A DNA stretch of 16,614 nucleotides from NCBI GenBank assembly GCA_039934875.1, contig JBDTLH010000049.1:1-16614 (forward strand). The letters are read 5' to 3'. The notes beneath the pieces were generated by a model. The model was not told where the DNA came from. It made no database searches and worked only from the letters and a program-made list of their open reading frames with translations. Source of the DNA: JBDTLH01 sp039934875 (lineage in GTDB: Bacteria > Acidobacteriota > Terriglobia > Terriglobales > Acidobacteriaceae). This document shows positions 6,111 through 11,725 of the stretch, one piece after another. Positions within the stretch are counted from its first letter, which is position 1; every line of letters begins with the position of its first letter. The position numbers were made by a program, and so were the translations under genes.

Positions 6111-6132
6111 GCATCGGCGCTCTGCCGGATGC
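6111..6132. other. Imperfect stem upstream of rpsE
   Basis: GCATCGGC (6111-6118) pairs with GCCGGATGC (6124-6132) with one bulged G, and a second short stem ACCGG/CCGGT lies at 6136-6153. They sit about 20-65 bases before the rpsE ATG on the transcribed strand. This could be an mRNA structure near the start; function not shown. Confidence 0.4.
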
Positions 6133-6175
6133 GACACCGGTCTGGCACCCGGTACGGTGCTGGATTTGATGAGGC

Positions 6176-6203
6176 GTTAGGTTGTAGGTGTTAGGTGTTT
6201 AGA
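6176..6203. repeat. Four-copy GTTAGGT heptad array in the rplR-rpsE gap
   Basis: GTTAGGT, TGTAGGT, GTTAGGT and GTTTAGA run in tandem with period seven. On the transcribed strand the units contain TAA or TAG-like triplets in shifting frames. Confidence 0.75.
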
Positions 6204-6255
6204 AGAGATGTTCCACTAACATCCACAGCCTTCGAACCTTGACTCACAAATCCAC

Positions 6256-6271
6256 CGCGAGAACACTCGCG
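6256..6271. other. GC-rich hairpin in the rplR-rpsE gap
   Basis: CGCGAG (6256-6261) pairs perfectly with CTCGCG (6266-6271) around a 4-nt loop. It follows the rplR stop by about 33 bases. It lacks a following T-run on the transcribed strand, so it is not a standard intrinsic terminator. Confidence 0.45.
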
Positions 6272-6277
6272 TCAAAA

Positions 6278-6305
6278 AGCTGGCGGCTAGCTGCCAGCGC
6301 CAGCT
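6278..6305. repeat. NGCYNGC heptad array overlapping the rplR stop
   Basis: AGCTGGC, GGCTAGC, TGCCAGC and GCCAGCT are adjacent, and the outer units are perfect inverted repeats of each other (6278-6284 with 6299-6305). The array overlaps the rplR TAG stop (6304-6306). Confidence 0.65.
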
Positions 6306-6666
6306 AGAACTCCAGTCCCGCCTCGCGCGCCGCATCCGCGAGCGCCTTGATCCGTCCGTGGTAGAGATAGCCGCCGCGGTCGAATACGACTTTTTTGATG
6401 CCCTTGTCTTTCGCCCGCTCCGCGATCAGCTTGCCGACTCCTTTGGCGGCGTCTAAATTTCCGCCGCCGGTGATCGAACTCTTCTTGCCTGCGCTGGTTG
6501 CGGACAAGAGGGTAATGCCCTTGGCATCGTCGATAAGCTGGACATACATGTGATTCAGCGAACGGAAGACGTTGAGCCGCGGACGCTCCGCCGTGCCTTG
6601 CATCTTGCGGCGAATGCGCAGATGAACGTGCTGCCGGGTCTTATTGCGATTATTTTCTGGAACCAT
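6304..6666 (-). CDS. rplR: 50S ribosomal protein L18
   Basis: L18 binds 5S rRNA and anchors it, with L5, in the central protuberance. The 120-residue product has the family pattern: basic N-terminus (residues 1-30), RPRLNVFRSLNHMYVQLIDD, a glycine-rich middle, and KGIKKVVFDRGGYLYHGRIKALADAAREAGLEF at the end, which is highly characteristic. Length is normal (about 117-122). The start is ATG at 6666. It lies between rplF and rpsE as in all spc operons, but with gaps of 134 and 214 bp, long for this operon. Confidence 0.99.
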   Translation of the reverse strand: MVPENNRNKTRQHVHLRIRRKMQGTAERPRLNVFRSLNHMYVQLIDDAKGITLLSATSAGKKSSITGGGNLDAAKGVGKLIAERAKDKGIKKVVFDRGGYLYHGRIKALADAAREAGLEF

Positions 6667-6718
6667 CTCTTTCCTTCTTCCTATCAGCGCACAGCGCCTA
6701 TGCTGCGCGTTCGGATTG

Positions 6719-6803
6719 TTAGCTGATGGCCTTTAGCTGCCGGCCACTTGCCAAGCAATTAACATCCCTCTATCGAGCAGCTAGCGACCACCAGCCAACG
6801 CTA
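6719..6803. repeat. TTAGCTG and CAGC-type heptad repeats in the rplF-rplR gap
   Basis: TTAGCTG occurs at 6719-6725 and 6733-6739, exactly 14 bases apart, with ATGGCCT, CCGGCCA, CTTGCCA and AGCAATT filling the same seven-base register to 6760. A second stretch, 6776-6803, reads AGCAGCT, AGCGACC, ACCAGCC and AACGCTA and ends on the rplF TAG stop (6801-6803). The units are degenerate; the 14-bp copy is the firmest part. Confidence 0.55.
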
Positions 6804-7340
6804 TTTGCTTCCCGTCTTGCCGACCTTCTTCTTCAATTTCTCGCCGGTATAGCGCACGCCCTTGTTCTTATATGGATCAGGCGGACGCAGGGAGCGCATG
6901 TCCGCCGCAACCTGCCCCACTTGCTGGCGATCAATGCCGGCGATGCTGAGATGTGTCGCCTTGGGATCGATGGCCACGGTAATCCCACTCGGCAGCGGCA
7001 CCTCAATCGGATGGGAAAAGCCCAGGGTAAACACCACCGTGTTCTTGCCCTTCAACTCCGCGCGGTAACCGATACCGACGATGTCCAGGTCCTTGGTCCA
7101 TCCCGTGGTCACGCCGGTGACCGCATTCTGCATCAAGGCCCGCGCCAATCCATGCATTGCCGCCTTGGAATCGTCAGGACGCGTTGCCAACAGCGTCCCA
7201 TCTTTCTGTTCAAAGGTGATCCCCTCAGGCACCAATGCAGTGACCTTGCCCTTCGGCCCTTCGACCAACGCCTTCGCTCCCTGGAACGTGAACTTCACGC
7301 CCGCGGGCACTACGATCGGCTTTTTTCCTATTCGTGACAT
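6801..7340 (-). CDS. rplF: 50S ribosomal protein L6
   Basis: L6 has two tandem copies of the same alpha/beta fold and sits near the sarcin-ricin loop and stalk base. The 179-residue product begins MSRIGKKPIVVPAGV and has the first-domain GPKGKV and the C-terminal signature PPDPYKNKGVRYTGEKLKKKVGKTGSK. Length is normal. The start is ATG at 7340, matching homologues, with purine-rich GGATGAGATAGAAG before it. It is 108 bp downstream of rpsH and 134 bp upstream of rplR. Confidence 0.99.
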   Translation of the reverse strand: MSRIGKKPIVVPAGVKFTFQGAKALVEGPKGKVTALVPEGITFEQKDGTLLATRPDDSKAAMHGLARALMQNAVTGVTTGWTKDLDIVGIGYRAELKGKNTVVFTLGFSHPIEVPLPSGITVAIDPKATHLSIAGIDRQQVGQVAADMRSLRPPDPYKNKGVRYTGEKLKKKVGKTGSK

Positions 7341-7406
7341 CTTCTATCTCATCCTTTGCGAGTCGGGAGCCCCGCCGTCTTTATTTGCGGGCCTTCCACG
7401 CGTTTT

Positions 7407-7451
7407 GCATTTAGCACTTTTTGCTAACTGCTAATTGCCAATTGCTTGCTA
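7407..7451. repeat. GCTAATT heptad array reaching the rpsH stop
   Basis: GCTAACT, GCTAATT, GCCAATT and GCTTGCT occupy 7423-7450 in exact register, preceded by GCATTTA and GCACTTT at 7407-7420 with a two-base offset. The array ends inside the rpsH TAG stop (7449-7451). Confidence 0.75.
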
Positions 7452-7847
7452 GTACACTTCACACAGGATCTCGCCGCCTAGTCCTTGCTTGCGGGCCGCT
7501 TTACCCGTCATCACGCCCTTTGGTGTGGTCATGATGCTGATGCCGAGACCGCCCAGCACCTTGGGAATCTCATTGCGCTTCACGTACACGCGGCAGCCGG
7601 GACGCGAGATGCGCACCACCTTGGTGATGGCGTTGCCATTGCCCGAATCGCCTTTGAGATACACGCGCACCACTTTGCGGCTCTCTTCTTCGGTCAATTT
7701 ATAGTTGGAGATGTAACCCTCTTCCTTAAGGATGCGGGCGATCTCCACCTTCAACTTCGAGGCCGGAATATCCAATTTCAAATGCCGCGCATGGATCGCA
7801 TTGCGAATGCGCGTCAACATATCTGCAACCGGATCGGTCATGCTCAT
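7449..7847 (-). CDS. rpsH: 30S ribosomal protein S8
   Basis: S8 is a primary binder of the 16S rRNA central domain and, in E. coli, the translational repressor of the spc operon. The 132-residue product starts MSMTDPVADMLTRIRNA, has the usual middle region LKVEIARILKEEGYI, and ends GISIMTTPKGVMTGKAARKQGLGGEILCEVY. The start is ATG at 7847, set by AAGGAG eight bases upstream. The frame is open for 23 more codons, but that stretch has no homology and would run over the ribosome-binding site. It follows rpsN after a 127-bp gap. Whether S8 regulates here is not visible. Confidence 0.98.
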   Translation of the reverse strand: MSMTDPVADMLTRIRNAIHARHLKLDIPASKLKVEIARILKEEGYISNYKLTEEESRKVVRVYLKGDSGNGNAITKVVRISRPGCRVYVKRNEIPKVLGGLGISIMTTPKGVMTGKAARKQGLGGEILCEVY

Positions 7848-7940
7848 AATCAGCTCTCCTTCTTTCCACCCGTTTGCTCTTGATGAGAACCAGCGGTGGC
7901 TTGAACCAGTCAGCATTTCTTTAGGTGGCTGACAATCACC

Positions 7941-7975
7941 TGCTAGGAGCCAGCGATCATTAGCCGGCAGTTGCT
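7941..7975. repeat. AGCCAGC-type heptad array at the rpsN stop
   Basis: TGCTAGG, AGCCAGC, GATCATT, AGCCGGC and AGTTGCT are in one seven-base register, with AGCC(A/G)GC repeated at a 14-base interval. The array runs up to the rpsN TAA stop. The remaining part of the gap contains GAACCAG twice (7887 and 7903), 16 bases apart, outside the heptad register. Confidence 0.55.
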
Positions 7976-8160
7976 TACCAACTCGACTTGATCACGCCTG
8001 GGATCTCGCCCTTGAGCGCCAACCCGCGGAAGCAAAGGCGGCAGACGCCAAACTTTCTCAAATAGGCGCGCGGACGTCCACACAACTTGCAGCGGTTGTG
8101 CTTCCGGCTCGCGAACTTCGGTTTTCTTTCATCTTTTACGCGCTTTGCGGTGGTTGCCAT
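7975..8160 (-). CDS. rpsN: 30S ribosomal protein S14, type Z (zinc-binding)
   Basis: S14 is a late-assembling protein of the 30S head. The 61-residue product is the short zinc-ribbon form, with Cys24 and Cys27 (CKLCGRPRAY) and Cys40 and Cys43 (CRLCFRGLA), ending GEIPGVIKSSW. The long zinc-free form has about 100 residues. The start is ATG at 8160. It lies 28 bp after rplE; that short gap holds CTCTAAG and CTCTATC in tandem (8167-8180). Together with L36 and L24 it suggests a ribosome with the zinc-dependent set; no zinc-free copy is visible here. Confidence 0.99.
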   Translation of the reverse strand: MATTAKRVKDERKPKFASRKHNRCKLCGRPRAYLRKFGVCRLCFRGLALKGEIPGVIKSSW

Positions 8161-8188
8161 TTTTTCCTCTAAGCTCTATCTCTGCGAT

Positions 8189-8734
8189 CTAAGCCGCGCG
8201 GAACGGCATGCCGAAGCTGCGCAGCAGCGCACGTGCCTGGTTGTCGTCCTTTGCCGTAGTCACAATGGTGACGTTCATGCCCTTCAATCTCTCTACCTTC
8301 GAGTAGTCGATCTCAGGAAAGATGATCTGGTCGCGCAGCCCCATCGTATAGTTCCCGCGTCCGTCAAAGCTTTTGGTGGAGACGCCCTTGAAATCGCGCA
8401 CCCGCGGCAGGACGACATTCACCAGACGGTCGAAAAACTCATACATCGTATCGCCGCGCAGGGTCACCATCGCCCCGATGGGCATGTTCTCGCGCACCTT
8501 GAACGCAGCGATCGATTTCTTGGCGCGGGTGGTCACCGGCTTTTGCCCGGCGATCTGGCTCAACTCGCCAACCAACGGATCGAGCACCTTGGGGTTCTGC
8601 GTTGCCTCGCCGATACCCATGTTGATGACGATCTTATGCAATCGCGGCACTGCCATCGGGTTCTTAAGCCCGAGCTCCTTCTGCAGCGCCGGGGCGAGTT
8701 CTTTACCGTACTTCTCTTTCAGTCTTGCTGCCAT
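8189..8734 (-). CDS. rplE: 50S ribosomal protein L5
   Basis: L5 binds 5S rRNA and contacts the P-site tRNA and S13. The 181-residue product carries the family stretches PRLHKIVINMGIGEA, GQKPVTTRAKKSIAAFKVRENMPIG, GRGNYTMGLRDQIIFPEIDY and ends NQARALLRSFGMPFRAA. Length is normal (about 179). The start is ATG at 8734. It is 100 bp downstream of rplX and 28 bp upstream of rpsN, in the standard order. Confidence 0.99.
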   Translation of the reverse strand: MAARLKEKYGKELAPALQKELGLKNPMAVPRLHKIVINMGIGEATQNPKVLDPLVGELSQIAGQKPVTTRAKKSIAAFKVRENMPIGAMVTLRGDTMYEFFDRLVNVVLPRVRDFKGVSTKSFDGRGNYTMGLRDQIIFPEIDYSKVERLKGMNVTIVTTAKDDNQARALLRSFGMPFRAA

Positions 8735-8801
8735 GTTCTTCTACCTGTTCTCCACGGTTTCGGATTGCGTATTCCCACGCGTGTACCGGTTCGTGACTAA
8801 A

Positions 8802-8829
8802 CCAGCGGCCAGTGGCCAGCCGCCAGAGA
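8802..8829. repeat. Four-copy CCAGCGG heptad array in the rplX-rplE gap
   Basis: CCAGCGG, CCAGTGG, CCAGCCG and CCAGAGA all begin CCAG in exact seven-base register. The array ends five bases before the rplX stop codon (8835). This is one of the cleanest examples of the pattern. Confidence 0.8.
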
Positions 8830-8834
8830 CTTAG

Positions 8835-9140
8835 CTATTCCATTACCGTCTTGCAATGGCTGCATGCGCGCTGCCCCTGCTCATTGCTTGCGGCGCGGCG
8901 CGGCTGCCCGCAGGCTTTGCACACCAGTTGCACGTTCGAGATGCTGATCGGGCTCTCTTTTTCCGCGATCCCGCCCTTTTGCTGCTGATCGGCGCGCAGG
9001 TGCTTCTTGATCATGCCGATGTGCTCGACCAGCACTCTGCCGTTGGCCGGCTGCACCCGCAGCACGCGCCCGCTCTTGCCCTTGTCTTTTCCCGCGATCA
9101 CCTTGACGGTGTCGTTCTTGCGAATACTTACAGAATTCAT
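8835..9140 (-). CDS. rplX: 50S ribosomal protein L24 (with C-terminal zinc ribbon)
   Basis: L24 starts 50S assembly and lies near the exit tunnel opening. The 101-residue product has a KOW motif near residues 8-35 (KNDTVKVIAGKDKGKSGRV), the loop HIGMIKKHLRADQQQKGGI, and a C-terminal CxxC pair at Cys74/Cys77 and Cys93/Cys96 that forms a zinc ribbon. The start is ATG at 9140 (MNSVSIRKND) with GGAA upstream. The frame extends eight codons to a GTG at 9164, but those codons lie in a heptad array and add nothing homologous. Confidence 0.97.
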   Translation of the reverse strand: MNSVSIRKNDTVKVIAGKDKGKSGRVLRVQPANGRVLVEHIGMIKKHLRADQQQKGGIAEKESPISISNVQLVCKACGQPRRAASNEQGQRACSHCKTVME

Positions 9141-9149
9141 AATCAGATT

Positions 9150-9177
9150 CCAGCTTCCAGCCACTAGCTTCTAGTCC
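9150..9177. repeat. Four-copy CCAGCTT heptad array in the rplN-rplX gap
   Basis: CCAGCTT, CCAGCCA, CTAGCTT and CTAGTCC are in exact register, with C(C/T)AG at each unit start. It lies just upstream of the rplX ATG, and its left edge (GGAA on the minus strand) may serve as the ribosome-binding site. Confidence 0.78.
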
Positions 9178-9213
9178 TAATGCCGAACATCATCCGGCTA
9201 ACTTTGTTCTTTC

Positions 9214-9230
9214 AGAGGCCAGCAGCCTCT
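9214..9230. other. Hairpin overlapping the rplN stop codon
   Basis: AGAGGC (9214-9219) pairs with GCCTCT (9225-9230) around a 5-nt loop. The right arm overlaps two bases of the rplN TAG stop (9229-9231). No T-run follows on the transcribed strand. Confidence 0.45.
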
Positions 9231-9600
9231 ACAACACTTCCGGCGCCAGCGAAACGATCTTCAAAAACCGCTTTTCGCGCAGCTCGCGCGCCACCGGGCC
9301 GAATACGCGGGTGCCTACCGGCTCGCCCGTATCGCCAATCAGCACCGCTGCGTTCTCATCGAAGCGGATGTAGGTGCCGTCGCGCCGCCGCACCTCTTTA
9401 TGAGTGCGCACGATCACGGCCTTGACCACCTTGCCCTTTTTCACCGTTCCATCGGGCGAAGCTTCCTTCACCGCGGCGGTGATCACGTCGCCCAAACTGG
9501 CGATCTTCCCTGTAGAACCGCCCAGCGGCAGGATCATCTGGAGCTTGCGCGCTCCGGAGTTGTCCGCCACCGCAAGCATCGATCTCATCTGTACTGCCAT
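9229..9600 (-). CDS. rplN: 50S ribosomal protein L14
   Basis: L14 lies at the subunit interface and contacts 16S rRNA in an intersubunit bridge; it is also the docking site of the silencing factor RsfS. The 123-residue product begins MAVQMRSMLAVADNSGARKLQ and shows KKGKVVKAVIVRTHKEVRRRDG, IRFDENAAVLI and GTRVFGPVARELREKRFLKIVSLAPEVL. Length is normal (122). The start is ATG at 9600. It follows rpsQ after 36 bp, in which I see no clear feature. Confidence 0.99.
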   Translation of the reverse strand: MAVQMRSMLAVADNSGARKLQMILPLGGSTGKIASLGDVITAAVKEASPDGTVKKGKVVKAVIVRTHKEVRRRDGTYIRFDENAAVLIGDTGEPVGTRVFGPVARELREKRFLKIVSLAPEVL

Positions 9601-9636
9601 TGCAATTTCTCCTGTCTATGCTCTTCGCCTTGCGGG

Positions 9637-9972
9637 CTACGATGCCACTTCGGTTCCAAGGGAGGCGGCTGCCTGAATCTCAGCCAGCGCCGATCGGCGG
9701 AGTACGTCCTTCAGCTGCCAACGCTTCAGCTTGGACAGCGGGCGCGTCTCTTCGATGCGCACCACATCTCCCACATGGCAGGTGTTCTCTTCATCGTGCG
9801 CATAAAACTTCTTGGTGTGGCGGACAATCCGCCCATACTTGGGGTGCGCTTTGCGCATGACCACTTCGACCACGATGGTCTTCTGCATCTTGGTCGAGAC
9901 CACGTTGCCGATCTTCTGGTTGCGGTGCGACTCGTGCCCGGCTTCCGCCTGCGTGTTCACTGTCTCTGCCAT
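9637..9972 (-). CDS. rpsQ: 30S ribosomal protein S17 with terminal extensions
   Basis: S17 is a primary OB-fold binder of the 5' domain of 16S rRNA. The core from about residue 17 (RNQKIGNVVSTKMQKTIVVEV) through HPKYGRIVRHTKKFYAHDE, GDVVRIEETRPLSKLKRWQL is typical. At 111 residues it is longer than the usual 80-90: about 12-15 extra acidic or polar residues precede the core and about 20 Ala-rich residues follow it. The start is ATG at 9972, three bases after the rpmC stop, which favours translational coupling. A shorter form from Met29 would lose the first beta strand. Confidence 0.97.
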   Translation of the reverse strand: MAETVNTQAEAGHESHRNQKIGNVVSTKMQKTIVVEVVMRKAHPKYGRIVRHTKKFYAHDEENTCHVGDVVRIEETRPLSKLKRWQLKDVLRRSALAEIQAAASLGTEVAS

Positions 9973-9975
9973 CGC

Positions 9976-10284
9976 TTATTTCACCGCCGCTTTCTTGCTC
10001 TTCTTGCTCGTCGTCTTTTGCTTTGCGGTTGCCTTAGCCTCGGCTACCGGCTTGGCCTTCGCCCGGCCGCCGCTGTTGACCGGGGCCACTGCCAGCCCGA
10101 GTTCACGCTCCCGCGCGATAGTCTTGGCCCGCGCAATATCTTTGCGCAAAATGCGAATCTGTTGCGTACTGTCCGCCTGGCCCAACTTGGCCTGAAAACG
10201 CAAGCGGAACATCTGTTCCCCCGCCTCACGGTCCCGGTGCGCCAGTTCATCGGGGGTCATCTCGCGAATCTTTTGCAGCTCCAT
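9976..10284 (-). CDS. rpmC: 50S ribosomal protein L29 with Lys/Ala-rich tail
   Basis: L29 is a helical hairpin beside L23 at the polypeptide exit, where SRP and trigger factor dock. Residues 1-64 match the family (KIREMTPDELAHRDREAGEQMFRLRFQAKLGQ, then IRILRKDIARAKTIARER). Residues 66-102 form an extra low-complexity tail rich in Lys, Ala, Thr and Ser, against a usual total of about 65. The start is ATG at 10284. It lies 181 bp after rplP, a long gap filled by GTCACGG-type repeats, and three bases before rpsQ. Confidence 0.96.
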   Translation of the reverse strand: MELQKIREMTPDELAHRDREAGEQMFRLRFQAKLGQADSTQQIRILRKDIARAKTIARERELGLAVAPVNSGGRAKAKPVAEAKATAKQKTTSKKSKKAAVK

Positions 10285-10354
10285 GTCTCTTCTCTCTCTT
10301 CTCCGCTCTCTTAATCAGTCTTTCGAACTGGAATCGGCGGATATTCTTTTCATC

Positions 10355-10460
10355 ACGAGTCACGGGTCACGAGCTTACGCCCGAAAGTCCCGCGGTCGTG
10401 ACGTTGTTCTTCGTTCGATCATCGCTCACGAGCATTAGCCCGTGACTCTTAATCCCGTGT
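10355..10460. repeat. ACGGGTC heptad array and bracketing inverted repeat in the rplP-rpmC gap
   Basis: ACGAGTC, ACGGGTC and ACGAGCT are in register at 10355-10375. A degenerate second copy, TCACGAGCATTAGCCCG (10426-10442), matches TCACGAGCTTACGCCCG (10367-10383) at 14 of 17 positions. GAGTCACGGG (10357-10366) is a perfect inverted match to CCCGTGACTC (10439-10448). The word GTCACGGGT is shared with the map-infA gap at 1518-1526. The rest of the gap shows nothing recognisable. Confidence 0.68.
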
Positions 10461-10465
10461 CTCTC

Positions 10466-10888
10466 TCAGTTCGCGTGCAAATTCGGACGCTCCACAAACT
10501 GCGTCTTGATCGATAGCTTGTGTGACGCCAGACGCATCGCTTCCTTCGCGATATCGGTCGGCACGCCTTCCATCTCGAACAGGATCTTGCCCGGACGCAC
10601 CACCGCCACCCAGTGGTCGAGCGCGCCCTTGCCGCTGCCCATGCGGACTTCCGCCGGCTTCTTGGTCACCGGCTTGTTGGGGAACAAACGCAGCCACACC
10701 TTGCCTCCGCGCTTGATGAAACGCGTCATCGCCACGCGGCTTGCCTCAATCTGTCGGTCCGTGATCCAGCCGGATTCGAGCGCCTTTAATCCGAAATCCC
10801 CGAAGTTCAACTCCGAGCCGCGCCACGCCTTGCCGCGTACGCGCCCCTTCATCTGCTTGCGGAACTTGACCTTCTTTGGCATCAACAT
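10466..10888 (-). CDS. rplP: 50S ribosomal protein L16
   Basis: L16 is a late 50S protein that contacts the A-site tRNA elbow and organises the peptidyl transferase region. The 140-residue product starts MLMPKKVKFRKQMKGRVRGKAWRG and has FGLKALESGWITDRQIEASRVAMTR, the loop VRMGSGKGALDHWVAVVRPG and an ordinary C-terminus. Length is normal (about 136-142). The start is ATG at 10888, with AAGGG eight bases upstream; the MLMPK start is common in homologues. It follows rpsC after 111 bp carrying two heptad arrays. Confidence 0.98.
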   Translation of the reverse strand: MLMPKKVKFRKQMKGRVRGKAWRGSELNFGDFGLKALESGWITDRQIEASRVAMTRFIKRGGKVWLRLFPNKPVTKKPAEVRMGSGKGALDHWVAVVRPGKILFEMEGVPTDIAKEAMRLASHKLSIKTQFVERPNLHAN

Positions 10889-10903
10889 AATAGTTGCCCT
10901 TTA

Positions 10904-10931
10904 TAGCTGTTAGCGATTAGCTCTCAGCTTG
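10904..10931. repeat. Four-copy TAGCTGT heptad array in the rpsC-rplP gap
   Basis: TAGCTGT, TAGCGAT, TAGCTCT and CAGCTTG are in exact register, each with AGC at positions 2-4. It lies shortly before the rplP ribosome-binding site. Confidence 0.75.
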
Positions 10932-10965
10932 TATCTCGCGATCTTCCGATCCAAATTCGACCCAG

Positions 10966-10993
10966 AGCTGAAAGCTGAAAGCTGACAGCCGCC
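10966..10993. repeat. Four-copy AGCTGAA heptad array in the rpsC-rplP gap
   Basis: AGCTGAA twice, then AGCTGAC and AGCCGCC, in exact register, ending six bases before the rpsC stop. The second array of the same gap (10904-10931) carries the related AGCTNTN unit, so the two arrays share a root. Confidence 0.8.
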
Positions 10994-10999
10994 TTACTG

Positions 11000-11662
11000 C
11001 TAAAACGCCGACGCCGCCTGCGGCTCGCGCTTCTTCTGCTGGTATATCTCGCCCTTATAGACCCACGTCTTCACGCCGATGATGCCGTAGGTGGTGTGTG
11101 CTTCGGCGAAGCCATAATCGATGTCCGCGCGCAACGTGTGCAGCGGCAACCGGCCTTGCAGATACCACTCCGAACGGGCAATTTCCGCGCCGTTCAAGCG
11201 GCCCGACACGCGCACCTTGATCCCCTTGCATCCGAAGCGCAGCGCCGAATCAACCGACTTGCGCATCGCCCGCCGGAAACCGACCCGCTTCTCCAGTTGC
11301 AGCGCGATCGCCTCCGCCACCAACTGGGCATCGAGCTCCGGCTTATGCACTTCGACGATGTCCACAAAGACATCGCGATTGGTGCGCTTCTGCAGGTCTG
11401 CCTTTAGTTTATCAATCTCCGCGCCTTTGCGCCCGATAATGATGCCCGGACGCGCTGTCTTGATGATAATGCGCAGCTTGTTGCCCGGACGCTCGATCTC
11501 AATCGCGCTGATGCCCGCCGACTTCAGCTTGTCCTTGAGCTCCGCCTTGAGCTTTACGTCCTCGACCAGCAGCTTGTCGTAATCGCGCTCGGTGAACCAG
11601 CGCGAGCGCCAGGGCTTGGTATAGCCCAGCCTGAATCCGTATGGATGTACTTTCTGACCCAT
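11000..11662 (-). CDS. rpsC: 30S ribosomal protein S3
   Basis: S3 forms the mRNA entry channel with S4 and S5 and has helicase-related function. The 220-residue product starts MGQKVHPYGFRLGYTKPWRSRW. It has a type II KH domain with the GRKG loop at residues 77-80 (RPGIIIGRKGAEIDKL) and the C-terminal domain with GCKGIKVRVSGRLNGAEIARSEWYLQGRLPLHTLRADIDYG. Length is normal for a form with a short tail. The start is ATG at 11662. It follows rplV after 63 bp. Confidence 0.99.
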   Translation of the reverse strand: MGQKVHPYGFRLGYTKPWRSRWFTERDYDKLLVEDVKLKAELKDKLKSAGISAIEIERPGNKLRIIIKTARPGIIIGRKGAEIDKLKADLQKRTNRDVFVDIVEVHKPELDAQLVAEAIALQLEKRVGFRRAMRKSVDSALRFGCKGIKVRVSGRLNGAEIARSEWYLQGRLPLHTLRADIDYGFAEAHTTYGIIGVKTWVYKGEIYQQKKREPQAASAF

Positions 11663-11669
11663 CTTTATT

Positions 11670-11690
11670 TCTCCGTCTTACTGCTTACTG
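11670..11690. repeat. CTTACTG perfect heptad duplication in the rplV-rpsC gap
   Basis: CTTACTG is present twice in perfect tandem at 11677-11690, preceded by the degenerate TCTCCGT (11670-11676). It lies just upstream of the rpsC start. Confidence 0.7.
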
Positions 11691-11725
11691 CGCCGCCGAT
11701 ATGTCTATTCCAGCGGACCGTCTGG

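Noticed and set aside
7848..7916. Upstream extension of rpsH by 23 codons
   Set aside because: The residues have no S8 homology and cover the AAGGAG site that serves the ATG at 7847.
9400..10314. Plus-strand open frame of 304 codons across rplN, rpsQ and rpmC
   Set aside because: It spans three real genes antisense, and its composition is that of a complement shadow.
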